Shown: positions 1 through 60,000, counted from the first letter of the stretch. The stretch is DNA of 64,000 bases from Ovis canadensis (GCF_042477335.2 NC_091255.1:37798501-37862500); one strand, 5' to 3'. Notes: generated by a model from the sequence alone, not told the origin. Translations and numbers: made by a program.

Positions 1-2044
1 CAAAATTCCTAAAAGTTTCATAACTGGCTCTTGTGGGCTGGTACGAGCTGTTTCCAGGATACCACTGATGCCACTTAGATCTCAGCAGGAAATGACTGCG
101 TCTTCCTGGGTTCAAGAGCTATTGGTGTGAGCCCAGGTTTAAATGAAAACAGAGACCTGGATGAGATCCTAAAAGCTTGATCTGGCAGGAGGCCTGTGCC
201 AGAGTTGAAGCGTGCACTGGAGCTGAATGGGTCATTAGCGATCAGAATGGGATTTATGACCTGGAGATGTACACATGGCACAGCGAAGCAGCCGTGCTCT
301 GTGTGGTCAGCTGACCCCACTGCATAGGAGGGCCGTGGAGCAGGGAGATAGATGTGCAGGGCAGGGTGTGTACCAGCTGGGCTCTGGCTGGAAGCAGATG
401 CCACACCCAGATCAGCACAACGTGCGGGGTGTTTGAGGAAGAGACTCTGCACGGAGATGTAGGCAGGTTCAGGGAGGCCACGGGGATAAGGCAGAGCTCC
501 AGGTACAAACAGGGTGAGGGGACTGCTCAGTGGAGATGGCGACAGAGCAGACTGGGGAGTGGGAGGGTGCAGGGAATAAATGCCCTCTCCCTCCTCTTCC
601 CTCTGCTTCCTATCTCAGCTCCCTGTTGGCTGGACTCACCCGAAGTCCAGAGGGCAAGGAAAAGCACTGTTTCTTCCACCTCTTTTGGGACAAGAGAAAA
701 GTGGGAGGGGTCTGAAGGGTCAGATGGCAAAGGTCTTGACCTGAGTATCTCACTGTGGACCTGGGTGTTCCCTTTGTCTGGGGCCTGGGAGAAGGGCCAA
801 CAGACTTACCTTTGGAACCCCCACAGGCCACCTTCATCTCAGAGACACCCAGGGTCTGGTCACCCACCCTGTTAAGGGCAGGAGGCTGTTTGTGGAGGCC
901 CACTGCCTCCTACGCTGGGGACCAACCCTTCTTTTCCAGTCTGGCAGCGATTTCTGGGACCAGGGGAGTAAAGTCTGGGAGAAGACCCTCGGCCGTGGTG
1001 CCGCCCTCTGCTGCCAGGGCCGTCACTGGGGCCTACTCACGGCCCGGCCGGTCCCAGGCCTCCATCTCAGATTCTGCAGGGCCCTCTTCCGAGGACACTC
1101 AGTTGGGGGAGCCCTGGTCTGGGAGTGCTGAAAGTTGGGTGTTTGGCTCTGACTCTTCATCCTGTGGGGGTCACCAGATCCCATCACGAATCTGAATTTC
1201 TCATCTGCAAACCCAGGGGCCTGGATGGGATGATGTTGTTTCCCAAGGACACCTCTGACTCTGCATGTCTATTGTCAAGACTTGAGGGGTAAGACCTCTG
1301 GGTCATTTGCATTATGAAAAGCCTGTCTTTCCACCGCCAGGAGGTGGCAGCAGAGCTCTGCTTTGAAGAGGCCTGTAGGTCAGGGTAGGTTCTGTTGTCC
1401 AAAGCCCCCAGAACTCGAAGTCCAGGTTTGGTGGCTAGGTTTCAAACTAATAACAGCAGCAGCAGCAGCCAACAATGTCATTATCATTCTTGTTAGTAAA
1501 ACATCTCCAATTTGGGTGATGCTAGGAAAATCTCTTACATGCCTCAGGTGTGAATCTTTCAACAGTTCCATCCTGATGTAGGAAATTCCAGGACTTCCTG
1601 CTCCACGTTGAGGCTCAGAGACACTCCCTGACTTTCCCAAGGCCTTCTGGAAAGTGTGACGTGCTAGAGATCTGGGGGACCAGGGTGAGGTGAATGCAGA
1701 GACGCTAGGCAGCTCTAGGTGAACTGGGGAGTGTTGGAGCAGATGGAATTCATATTTGCTTTGTTTGGAATGTCAGAAAGAAGTGATTCCACAGGAAATT
1801 TTCTTGATGCCCCTCAAGTGCATGGTATATTAGCTCCTTAAACCAGAGGAATCCCCATGGAGACACAGCCAAATCCCAGCCCCCTCTGAACCCCTGTCTT
1901 ACATTCCACCCGTACTCTGAGGCCATGCGTCACCCCTGCCCAGTATGAACACACATTACCAGAGTACAAACTATGTGTCTGGCTCCAGAGCAAGGGCATT
2001 TCTTGCATATTCTTAGTTACTTCCCAGAATAACCCTCTAAAGCA

Positions 2045-2290
2045 CATCATTACATCCCATTTTACACGTGAGGCAGCAAAGGCTCAAAGTCATGAAGTAA
2101 CTTGTTCCAAATCGCACAGCTGTGAGTGGTAGGGTGGGACTGGGACCCAGAAGGTCAGCCCCAGGGCTTTCACCACATACACAGGGAAAGGCCACTGTGT
2201 GAGACTCTGCGGTATGGTGAGTCTGAAGGGCTTCCGGCTCAGCTCCGTCTCAACATCAGAAAAGCCACAGCCCATCTGTTAGAAAATGGG
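2045..2290 (+). repeat. MIR SINE fossil
   Basis: Contains the MIR core pattern: CCCATTTTACA, then GAGG, then caaGTCATGaagTAACTTGttCaaA, then CACAGCTGtgAGTGG. Diverged, as expected for this old mammalian SINE. Confidence 0.6.
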
Positions 2291-2859
2291 GGTGTTAATA
2301 CCTGCCTGACCTCCCGACAGGATCGTTGGGAGACCCTTGTGGAAAAGACGAAAATGGGGCACGTGGATCCTCAGCATCTTATAGAATAGTTCTGCATAGC
2401 TGAAATTGTATTATCGTTCTAATTGGGAGTGGGGTGGCAGGACTGTAGGACTAGGATCTGGTGTCTGGGGACTTTGAGAATGACCTTGGTTTCCTTGCGC
2501 ATGAAATTGAGAAGATTGAAGGAGATCATTTTTTTATGGACCTTTCCAGTCCTTAAGTTTAGGCATTATGGTGCCAAGGATGGGATGATAGTGATGATGA
2601 TGGTAAGGATGGTGATGTCAGACATCTGAGGTCACCTGACCTCAGAATCATTTCCTCCCACCACCACTGCTGCCAATCCCTGTGTCAAAGGCACGAGGGG
2701 TGAGCTGGTGATGAGATGCAAAGAGGGATCTAGAGGCCAGAGAGAAGGGACTGTCTAAGATGTCAGAGGGGAGTGCATTGTAGTGCCTGGTACATAGTAA
2801 GCCAGAAACTCTGCACCCCTTGCCATCATCCCAACCCTCCATCTGTCCCAGAGAAGCTA

Positions 2860-3050
2860 TGATTTTTATTGTTATCTCTGCCTTACAGAATAAGGAAAAT
2901 GAGGCCCAGGGAGTTAGTCTTAAGTTGCTCAAGGCAACACAGTTGGTGTGTGATAATAATGGGATTCCATCCAGGTTTGATGGAACCCAAAGTCCATGCC
3001 CCTGATCACACCACTCAGTCTGACCATTGAGGCAACTCAGGTTCAGAGAA
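2860..3050 (+). repeat. MIR SINE fossil
   Basis: Shows the MIR core order: AGAATaaggAAAatGAGGCccAGgGAG, then TTGCTCAAGGcaACACAG, then a CCAGGTTTGA tail region. Confidence 0.6.
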
Positions 3051-3865
3051 TGTACATGGCCAACCCAGGCCACACAGCTATTGCTACTAAGTGCTCCCTC
3101 TGAGGCTTGGATTTAGTCTTGCCTCCTGATCCTGTCCTTGTTCATGCTGCTGCATTTCTATCCTTTCAGGGCAAGAAATCCAACTTAATCAGAGTCAGGG
3201 GGCTCTGGGAGTGACCGTAAGACTAGTCACACTCTTAAACCTTGGCCAGAGCACCGTGGAGAGGATCCGTGCACATGGAGGAAAATGGGAAGGAGGAACA
3301 AGCAGGGCTTGCAGACCAGTTTATGGGCAGTCCTTCCCAAAGGAACCGTCCTCCTAGGAATGAATCCTGTGTTCAGGAGCACCTACTACCTCTGAAGATG
3401 TTCTGGGAGCTGTGGGTGGTATGAGAGGAGTGGAGACACTGCCCCAGGAGAGATGGGATGGAAAAGCAGAGGTGCTTGGGGGAAGAGCCCTGGGATCTTG
3501 CGGGGGGGTCTAGCCAGGGGGGTCTGGGATCTTGGGGGTCTGGGCTCCTCCAACCTGGATAGCTACAGAGTGCTTAATCCATCTGGGCCCAGTTTCCCTG
3601 TGGTAAATTCAGGGGAACTGAGCTGGAAAAAATAATGAATTCCTAGTAGAGAATGGCCCACAGGTATCTGAAAGTTATTTTTAACTGCTGGGGAGCTGGT
3701 GGTCTATCTTGCAGTGAGTTGATTTTCCTTCTTTCCTACTCAGGGCCAGGAGGGTCCACTTTCACATCTCTTTCTTTATGGTTTATACAATAGACCTGGC
3801 AAGAATCTGAGAACCACCCCACGCAGGAAGAACGGACAGTGATAATAAACATAGCTGAGCTGGAG

Positions 3866-3952
3866 ATCTGAGTTGCCAGGAGAATTTATTTCTCAGGACA
3901 CCTTCCCTCTGCTTTCCCAAGGTGTCCCATGGCAACAGGCATCGGGAGGGGC
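3866..3952 (-). other. MYH13: MYH13 3' untranslated region (end inferred)
   Basis: About 85 nt follow the TGA before the expected cleavage point, which I place 15-25 nt past the polyadenylation signal. The short 3'UTR is in line with sarcomeric myosin genes. The exact end is inferred. Confidence 0.65.
3885..3890 (-). terminator. MYH13: AATAAA polyadenylation signal of MYH13
   Basis: Canonical AATAAA on the minus strand (AGAAATAAATTCTCC context), 62 nt downstream of the stop codon. A second AATAAA-like motif was not found closer to the stop. Confidence 0.75.
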
Positions 3953-52157
<48,205 letters not shown>

Positions 52158-52168
52158 GGCTGCAGGGG
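52158..52168 (-). other. MYH13: 5'UTR portion of the ATG exon
   Basis: The minus strand reads TGGTCTCCCCAG then CCCCTGCAGCC then ATG. The pyrimidine-rich CCCCAG at 52169 is the likelier acceptor, giving an 11-nt leader. The CTGCAG only 2 nt before the ATG is the alternative. Confidence 0.65.
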
Positions 52169-52649
52169 CTGGGGAGACCAGGGCTGCTGAGGCCGGGGCT
52201 GAGGGGCTCTTGACTCTGAGGGGCCCAGCCTATTATCTCTGTTCAAACAGGGGCCAGATTCAAAAGCTCCTGGGATTAACCTAGTTCCTGTGGAATCGAG
52301 GCCCAGGTTTAGGGACCTAGAGCAGGTAAGTGGGGGTAAGCTAAAGGGGATATTTTACTCCAAGAAAAAATTTTGAGGGGTTGCTTTCAACTCTGAGTGT
52401 TGATTTTGGAACAGCTCTAAGTCTAGTTCCAGATGTGGAAGTCTGAATCAATTAGAGGAATCTAAGCTGAGCCCAATAAAAGAGAACTCAGAAAATGCTT
52501 CCTTAATTCCATATCATATTTGAGCCTCATGATCTCTGTGTCATTCCCAAATCTTAAAGGTGTCTGAGAAGAATGACTGAATGTTGATAATTCCTAGTAA
52601 AAATTATCACAATTACGTAATTTGGAAGAAGAAAGAGTATTTTAATTGT

Positions 52650-53640
52650 CCTTTCAAATGATTGTGGATATTCTTTTTAGATACTGTACCAAAACTTACA
52701 CATGATAATTTCTGTGGTAGTTTCTTAAAGGCTAGTTGCAGCATAGAATCTGAAACCACATCAACAAACATTTGGTACCTGTTACCTTATAATCTGTTGG
52801 TCTGCGTTGAACTTTGAATGAAACTTTTACCTATGTATAAACATCATACATTGATCATTTGAGAAATCTTGTTCACTGAATTCTACAACACTTCCAAGTA
52901 TCAACATATTTCATTACACAATATAAAAAGTCACAGTCATTAATATCAGCACTGATCTTACTAGGAAATTCAAATATTAGGATGTTGTCAAGCTAATGGT
53001 GGTAGACACAAGTCTTCCAAAATTTTAATTTTTGCTTGAAAGCTCAACTCTATCATTAGTAACAAATACTGTCACTTGTCTTCCTTGAACTTGGATAAGC
53101 ACACTTCACTGTGTTTTGAGAAAATGTCTGCCAAATATCCAAGTCTGGGAAACCATAGCTTGTCCACTAGTCATTCTTTCTAGTAAAAACGATGCTTCAT
53201 GAATCAAGTGGCTGGTTCATCTTGCAACTGAGACAACTGCATGTGTGCTTTTCCTCAAGACAACCCTCAGAGTCCAATGTGCAGCAGGAGAGCTTTTCAT
53301 GCGGACTTCCCTTTCCATTACATAGAATATTATAAAGACGTGGATAAAGTTGAGATGTAACAAAACCAATGATTTCCACTGCTGCAAAATTTGTCATTTT
53401 TTCAATGAAATTGGCTTTTGAAATAAAAAAAAATTTTTTTTTTCAGTGTCGGTATATGGCAGTGAAGATTTCTGTGACTACTAGCCCAGCTTGGTGCCAT
53501 GTCTTGATTTGTAATAAAGCCCTAGAACTTTTACCCATCCTTCCTTTTGCATCATTAAGTCCACACAGTGAAGAAGGCAAATGGTGTCTGGGTATTATAT
53601 TAAATTTTTTTTGACCTCATGTACCTCTTGAAAAGTTCTT
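52650..53640 (-). pseudogene. hAT-type transposase relic (probable)
   Basis: Minus-strand reading gives broken pieces in hAT-like order: MTNFAAVEIIGFVTSQLYPR with LYNILCNGKGSPHEKL (53397 down), then VDKLWFPRLGYLADIFSKHS about 53160. The 'LAYLADIFSKLN'-like stretch is usual for hAT/ZBED-related transposase C-termini. Frames are broken by stops and shifts. I recognise the family only by general resemblance. Confidence 0.45.
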
Positions 53641-53689
53641 AGGGATCTCTAAGGATCCATGGATCAATTTTTTCTTTTTTAAAAATCGA

Positions 53690-54003
53690 TTAATTAATGA
53701 ATTGGCCATGACGTGTCTTTGTTGCTGTGCAAGTGCTTTTTCCTAGTTGCCATGAGTGGGAGGCTACTCTCCGGTTGTGGAGTACGGGTTTCTCATCGCG
53801 GTAGCTTCCCTTGTTGTGGAGCACAGGCTCTCGGCGCTTGGGCTTCAGTAGTTGCAGCGCATGGACCCTAGAGCTTGACTGGGTAGTTGCGGTGCATGGG
53901 TTTAGTTGTTCTGCAGTTGTGGGAGTTTCCTGGACCAGGGATCTAACCCATGTCCACTACATTGGCAGGCAGACTCTTAACCACTGGGCCACCAGGGAAG
54001 TCC
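53690..54003 (-). repeat. ART2 SINE, near full length
   Basis: Antisense: TGGCCATGACGTGTCTTTGT, GGAGTACGGGTTTCTCATCG, GTAGCTTCCCTTGTTGTGGA, TTCTGCAGTTGTGGGAGTTT, ACCACTGGGCCACCAGGGAA. Confidence 0.88.
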
Positions 54004-54481
54004 CTATGGGTAACATTTTGAGAATAGTTGCACCAGAGCATGAAGAAATCTCTTGAGGCTGCTTGACTTCAGCCTGGTACCCAAAGTGTTGAAAGTTGAT
54101 CCATATCAAAATCACCTGCCACAGAATCTCTGTGGTTGAGACTGAGGAAACCAAATTTTTCCCAGGGGCCTCAAACACAGTGATGTTTGGAAACATTATT
54201 TTGCTTTTCTAAAATCATGGCGTAGTCCTAATCAATGGTCATATGCAAAGCGATTTAGGCAACTATTTCTTAATTTTAATAGTGATGTTTATTTTAAAGT
54301 TTATTACCTTATTCTATCAAAATCTACAATGCCATGAAAAATTTTACATCCCATAAATATAGGATGAAACCTTGTCTATTATGATACCTTTTTCATTGCT
54401 TCTAAGATACATCCCAAGTGTAGAGATAATATTCTGTGAAAAATGTGAAGAAAATTAGAACTTATAAAATAGGGTCAATCA

Positions 54482-54915
54482 GCTAGTCAGTCAGTTCAGC
54501 CGTGTCTGACTCTTTGTGAACACATGGATTGCAGCTTGCCAGGCTTCCCTGTCCATCACTAACTCCCAGAGCTTGCTCAAACTCATGCCTATCAAGTCAG
54601 TGATGCCATCCAACCATCTTACCCTCTGCTGCCCCCTTCTCCCCGCTGCCTTTAATCTTTCCCAGCATCAGGGTCTTTTCCAATGAGTCAGTTCTTTGCA
54701 TCAGAAGAACTGACTCATTACATGGACCACAGCCTTGTCTAACTCAATTAAACTGTGAGCCATGCTGTGTAGGGCCACCCAAGATGGATGGGTCATGGTG
54801 GAGAGGTCTGACAGAATGTGGTCCACTGGAGAAGGGAATAGCAAACCACTTCAGTATTCTTGTCTTGAGAACCCCATGAACAGTATGAAAAGGCAAAAAG
54901 ATACGACACTGAAGA
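54482..54915. mobile_element. Rearranged BovB with inverted segment and palindromic junction
   Basis: 54482-54719 is BovB 3' end in antisense (CAGTTCAGCCGTGTCTGACT, GCTTGCTCAAACTCATGCCT). 54720-54915 is BovB 5'-end sequence in sense (ACATGGACCACAGCCTTGTC, CCACTGGAGAAGGGAATAGC). At the join is a 15-bp inverted repeat, AATGAGTCAGTTCTT / AAGAACTGACTCATT, with an 8-nt loop (54682-54719). Read on the minus strand this is an inverted 5' segment joined to a 3' segment, as in twin-primed insertions, with the 2.5-kb middle missing. Confidence 0.8.
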
Positions 54916-56933
54916 AAAAACATAGGGTAATATGACTGTGAAGTATCTGTTTATACAGTGATAGAAAGCAGTGTGTCTCTTCTTTGGTGTGTAGGAATCC
55001 ACCTGGGGAGTCTTGTTGAAATGGATATTGTGATTCAGCAGGTATGGAGTACAGTTTGAGACTGTGAATATCTAAATATCTCAGCTGACACTCATATAGA
55101 TGGTTTACACTTTCATAGCAAGCATATAAGGTAGCTTTGAAAAACACATCTAAGAAAAAAAAGGAAACGAGTCAAAATACTAAATGAATTGATAGTACTG
55201 GTATTACGTGAATATAGCAAACTTTGTGATGATTGTATAAGAATGAAGTCTGAAGGTGGGTGGTCAAGCTTAGCTTGTGGTCAAGCTATGTCTTTAGGCC
55301 TCCTAGAAAAACAGGGCTTTCCATCTGGGATTCAGGTCATGACCAGTGCTGAGATGGAGATTTCTCTTTTTCCACCCACAACTCCAACTGTGACTGAAAA
55401 TCCAGTATCTTTTCATTTCACTGCGTAGATGATGCATGAGTTGTCTCAGGGATATTCTAGCAAAAGTGTTGTCCAGCCTACTCAAACACCTTCCAGGATG
55501 ACTGTTTTCCATTTTGGAAAAATTTTGGGAACTTTTGAAAGTCATTTGGGAAAGGTTTCTCAGGTCAAAGATTTTTCTTGCTTTAAACTAAAATCTGGGT
55601 TTCTGTGACTTCAGGATGTTCCATCCTCATTCCTGTTCTTGGTAACAACAAAAAGAATTCAAATCGTCTTCCTAGAAGACAACTCTACACCAATTTGCTG
55701 GCTGCTCTGGGTTCCCCTTAGCTTTTTCTTTTCCAGGCTAAATAAGCCCAGGGCTATCTCCATCTTCTTCTGCTGCTTTGGCACCTCCTTTACAGTCACG
55801 GTGAACTCACTCCTGTTAATCTCTTGAGGTGTGGCATCCAGATCACATGTCATTCTCCATCAGCATGTGCCCTCACCTCTCCTGACCTAGGTGTTATGCC
55901 CGAGGTGGTGACTGCCTTCTGGCAGTCTCATCACACTGCTGACTCACTAGTCACTGTCCAGCAAAGCCCCTCAATCCGCTGCCTACGTGTGGTTGCTAAG
56001 TCAGATCTTGTCCCCATATTTATACAACTGTACTCTGGGGCCCAGGGCTAAAACCATTTATGCTTGGCTGATAAACTTAGCCTTGTTAGGTCTGATCCGA
56101 CTCCCTTGGCATGACTTGCGGTGTCCCTGGAGGCTCTACCCCCAGAAAGTCCCCTAATTAGCTTCTCCTCAGTTTTAAGAGCTTGACCTACTTCCAAGCC
56201 TACACAGCTGTGTCCCTTCAACCCTCCACTCTGTTCCAGTCTTCAGGGTCTTCCAATGGAGATAGTCATTCCGGTCTACCTAACCTCTATCATCACCTTT
56301 TTACTGCTCCCCACCCCCTCTTTCTGCTGTCAGTGTACATGACACTGATCTCAACTTACATCCTTCTCCTGGGGATTTCTCAGCTACTGTATCTTGTCAA
56401 CAGCGGTGTGGTCATGACTTAATTACACTTTGCTTCCCTTGGTCCTGATTCATCTAGCGTTACCTCCAAAAAATGCAAATTTTGAAGGGGGAAGTGTTTT
56501 TATGACTATAGTGGACATAAGGGTGAATCCATTTCTCCTTATTCTCTCAACATTATTTGTGAGTAAAGGCATAGCTGAGTGGACTCAGGGGTGTGGACCC
56601 TGCTCAAAAAACAGCAAAGTTAGACTTGGGTGAAGATTGAATCTTAAGCCTGTGAACATCATGCTCATGGCCAACTAAGTATATTGGCCTGGAGCTTACA
56701 TGTCAGAGTTCTGCAGTGTATTTTATTATTCTCAGTGTGATGGGCAAATTTGGGAAGCCATTCATCCTTAGATACAATTTGCACATTTGTAATCTGCCTT
56801 TAGAAACACCTAAGCAACTGATTTTATTTTCACCATTTTTATCTTCTTATGAGTGCGACAAGGATGACAATGTATAAAATGTTTGCTAATTTCAATCAAT
56901 TACTGTATTCCCAATCGAGATAGTAACTCTTAC

Positions 56934-56984
56934 CTTTTTGGTTCCCAAAGCAACGGTCAGTGTCCTTCAGAAATGAAGTATCTT
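56934..56984 (-). other. MYH13: Probable second noncoding 5'UTR exon
   Basis: A strong donor AAAAAG|GTAAGAG lies at 56934/56933. Two acceptors are possible: CACCCAAG, giving 51 nt (56984 start), or TTTCTGAAG, giving 31 nt (56964 start). Sarcomeric myosin genes usually have two noncoding leader exons, and this is the best candidate between the promoter and the ATG exon. No transcript evidence is available here. Confidence 0.5.
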
Positions 56985-57247
56985 CTTGGGTGGTGGTTCC
57001 AGAAATCAAAACCAAACAAAAACAAAGAAAAATGAACTACAAAGAGTTTAAATAAATCTAGAAACTGTGCTTGTTCTAAGTTTAGCTGCTTTTAAATGGG
57101 TACACAGTAGATGGTGTGGGAAGGAAATACAGTTTCCATTTTCCTTTTGGTTAAGTTCTTTATTCTTTAAATAATTGGTTAAATACAATATCGATTAATA
57201 ATTCTTTCTGTGTATCTTCTGTGTGTGCCAAGTACCGTGTTAGCTCC

Positions 57248-57378
57248 TTGGTGGTTTAGTCGCTAAGTCATGTCTGACTCTTGCAAGTCCATGGACTGTA
57301 GCCCACCCAGGCTCCTCTGTCCATGGAATTTCCTAGGCAAGAATACTGGAGTAGGTTGCCTTTTCCTTCTCCAGGAGT
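57248..57378 (-). repeat. BovA SINE body
   Basis: Antisense: TTTAGTCGCTAAGTCATGTC, TGTAGCCCACCCAGGCTCCT, GCAAGAATACTGGAGTAGGT. Confidence 0.88.
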
Positions 57379-58856
57379 TAGCGCCTTAAGCAGGTATAAA
57401 AAAGGATAAAGACAGTCTCGTCTCTAAAAGAATGCAAAATATAGTCAGGGGTAAGAGAAGTGCTCAAATAAATCCTTAAACAAGGAAGAATAATGCAAAT
57501 TCGGTAAGAGTCTAAATGAAATGTTAGGGGACTTACAGACATGATGCTTCTGGCTGAGTGTAGGGGGCTGTGAGGGGTCAGGGAAGAAAAGAAGAAGAAG
57601 AATCATCCAGACTGTTATCTGAATCTTTACATCAGTTAGTTGAGTTCTTTGGCAATGGGAGAAAAGTTGTGAATTATAGGCAAGACTTCTTTAAGAGGTC
57701 TAGGAAGGGCACTCTCTTAAATATCCTATATTCCGTTGGAGAAGATGAAGGTACGTCAGCTGATAACTTATTTGGGACTAACCTCAGTTCACAAGTTTAT
57801 AACCTGCATGAAGATCTCAAGGTATCATAAGAGTCTGAATAATTTTCCATATAAAATCTGACTTCAACTTCCCATTTACCATAGAGTACTTCTATAGAAT
57901 CAGGGAATCATGTCATGAAATACCATTTAGGTAGAAAAAGACATTTTAACACTTGCTTTACTACTTTGGTTGCCTCCTTTTATCTTTTATGAATCTTTAA
58001 AAGATTTCTAGCTATATCCTAGAATTCTCCCACATTTTTCCAGAAACAATTCAATGATTAACTATTTTATTTTGAACCCTCAGTGCAAAAGAAACCAGAC
58101 TTGGAGGCTGAACCTTAGGTTTCTAATGCCAGTTCTGTAAAGTAGGTGTTGTAATTTCTTTGGGCTTTGGTTCCTTCTGTCAAATGAGACAGACCAGAAA
58201 ATCTCAAGATTCCTCTTAGCTCTGTGAATGTATGACAGGAGGCTTTCTGGTGAAGATGGTGGCCAGAAATCAAAGCCTCACAAGTCTCTTCTGAGAGATG
58301 CTCCTGCAGGGTCAGACATGACCCAGCCCAAAGTCCACCGGCCACACCATGCAAGAGCAATCTGGAAACCAGTCATTCATAAGCAGACTGAAGATGCATT
58401 CTGAGATGGATAAAATGCATGAGAGGATTTCTTCCCACAATTATCTTCCAGAAATCCTGACATAAGAAAAGTGTTTAAATGATCGCAAAAATTTCAAATA
58501 ATAGTTCAAGGCAATTGCAGAAGAGATATCACGAATTAGCAGGTTCATTTGCTGACTGCATGTTATAATATTGACCTAAACAATTAGAGGGGTAAGTATT
58601 CATTGTATTCAGCTTCATATCCTGCAAGGTAATTTTTTTGGTCTCATAATTGCTCATATTCTTGTTTTTTTACTCCTTGTAGAAGCTTCTTGAAAGGCTT
58701 TGTCATCTTGTCTTCTGTACTGCCCTTAACACATTTCCTTGCACTAGGTCCTCAGCAAAGGTGACTGTATTGCTTTCTCTTCTTCTTTCCACATAACCTA
58801 ATCAGGAATAGTCAGAGTGACATGGAGCAAAAAAGTGGGCACTTGTGAGCACTTAC

Positions 58857-58882
58857 CTCACGATGCTGCGGTCAAAGCGGTT
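58857..58882 (-). other. MYH13: First noncoding exon of MYH13
   Basis: A consensus donor GTGAG|GTAAGTGC lies 52 nt downstream of a TATA box. The transcription start is inferred to be 25-30 nt below the TATA box, near 58882, so the exon is about 26 nt. The short first exon is typical of this gene family. Confidence 0.7.
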
Positions 58883-58908
58883 TCAGAAACGTGACCCCCG
58901 GGGCTCCC

Positions 58909-58914
58909 TTTATA
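58909..58914 (-). promoter_or_regulatory. MYH13: TATA box of MYH13 promoter
   Basis: The minus strand reads GGGGGTATAAAGGGAGCC, a canonical TATAAA with GC-rich flanks, 52 nt upstream of the exon 1 donor. It lies on the gene's strand in the position expected for a muscle myosin promoter. Confidence 0.8.
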
Positions 58915-58948
58915 CCCCCAAATCTGCAAGCCCAGCGCTCTAGCTTGG

Positions 58949-58958
58949 CTATATTTGG
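58949..58958 (-). promoter_or_regulatory. MYH13: CArG-like element (SRF site candidate)
   Basis: CCAAATATAG on the minus strand, one mismatch from CC(A/T)6GG, 35 bp upstream of the TATA box. Conserved AT-rich CArG/MEF2-type sites at this distance are known for skeletal myosin promoters; function here is inferred. Confidence 0.5.
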
Positions 58959-59062
58959 GGATCACCATTTACTTGTTAGATGTAAATGCGTCGTAGCACT
59001 GATCTCTCACTCTTGTTAAGTTACTTGGATAAATGACCAGCGGAGGCTGTGCAATGCCAAGT

Positions 59063-59068
59063 CAGCTG
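59063..59068. promoter_or_regulatory. E-box CAGCTG (myogenic bHLH site candidate)
   Basis: Palindromic CAGCTG about 180 bp upstream of the inferred start site, the core preferred by MyoD/myogenin. A 6-bp match alone is weak; its value is the position next to the TATA and CArG-like elements. Confidence 0.35.
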
Positions 59069-59309
59069 CGTAGGGATTTTGACGTTGGACACAGATCTTT
59101 GAGACTTAGAGAGTACTAGGGACTGAGTGGAACTGGGGCAGAGTGTGTTGAGAAGGTCAGTGAAGGGCAGAGACACAGGATGAATTGTCCAGCAATGGGT
59201 GATCAGTAGCATGGATACTAACTACGTCTCCTTTACCAAGGACTGTAAACATGAGACAGTGTGTGCCTCTTCTCAGAAATTTCCAGAAAACATAATATTG
59301 GCCATTTAA

Positions 59310-60000
59310 CACACCCATTCTTTTTTTTAACATTAAAAAATTTGAGGTATAGTTGATCTACAATATTGTGTTAGTTTCAGGTATATAACAAAGTGTTTCA
59401 GTTATATATATGTATTTATAGACACGTGTATTTATATTTCAGATTTGTTTTCCTTATATCACAAAATATTGAGTATAGTTCCTTGCACTATATACTAGGT
59501 CCTTGTTGTTTATCTATTTTCTATATAGTAGTGTGTATCTGTTAATCCCAGATTCCTAATTTATTCTTTTCTCCCTCCATTTCCCCCTTTGGTAACCATA
59601 AATTTGTTTCCTATATTTGTGGGTCTATTTCTGTTTTGTATATAAGTTCATATGCATCAATTTTTTTTTTAGGTTTCATATATATGCCATATCACATGAT
59701 ATTTGTCTGGCTTACTTCAACTTAATATGATGATTTCTGCTGTGTTGTGCTTAGTCTCTCAGTCACATCCAACTCTTTGCGACCCCATGGACGATAGCCC
59801 ATCAGATTCCTCTGTCCATAGGATTTCCCAGGCAAGCACTCTGGAGTGAGTTGCCATTTCCTTCTTAAGGGGATCTTCCCGACCTAGGAATTGAACCTGC
59901 ATCTCCTGTGTGTCCTGCATTGGCAGGCGGATTCTTCACCACTGAGCCATCTGGGAAGCCCCATTATAAAATTAAAAGCAGGCTTAAATTTAAAAAAAAT
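59310..60000 (-). repeat. Ruminant L1 3' end, split by a Bov-tA
   Basis: TTTGAGGTATAGTTGATCTA, CAATATTGTGTTAGTTTCAG, GAGTATAGTTCCTTGCACTA, GTTAATCCCAGATTCCTAAT and GGTAACCATAAATTTGTTTC are the artiodactyl L1 3'UTR in reverse. A SINE interrupts it from 59741. Confidence 0.85.
59741..59962 (-). repeat. Bov-tA SINE nested in L1
   Basis: Antisense: CTCAGTCACATCCAACTCTT, GACCCCATGGACGATAGCCC, TTCACCACTGAGCCATCTGG, GAAGCCCC. Confidence 0.92.

Larger units (their letters stand above)
1..3865. other. Intergenic DNA downstream of MYH13
   Basis: No ORF here has recognisable protein similarity and I see no exon of another gene. The stretch holds GC-moderate unique sequence, MIR-like fossils (about 1500-1690, 2045-2290, 2860-3050), a short CAG run (1447-1468) and a small GAT-rich patch (2580-2620). 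In the mammalian cluster this side would face GAS7, but nothing of it is visible. Confidence 0.6.
52169..58856. other. MYH13: 5'UTR introns of MYH13
   Basis: Between the ATG exon and the first noncoding exon. Contents: hAT-like fossil (52650-53640), ART2 SINE (53690-54003), rearranged BovB (54482-54915), BovA (57248-57378) and the probable second leader exon (56934-56984). Stretches 55150-56930 and 57400-58850 look unique and noncoding. Confidence 0.7.

Noticed and set aside
354..1195. Overlapping plus-strand ORFs of 173 and 146 codons downstream of MYH13
   Set aside because: No recognisable motif, multiple competing frames, no promoter or splice structure supporting a gene.
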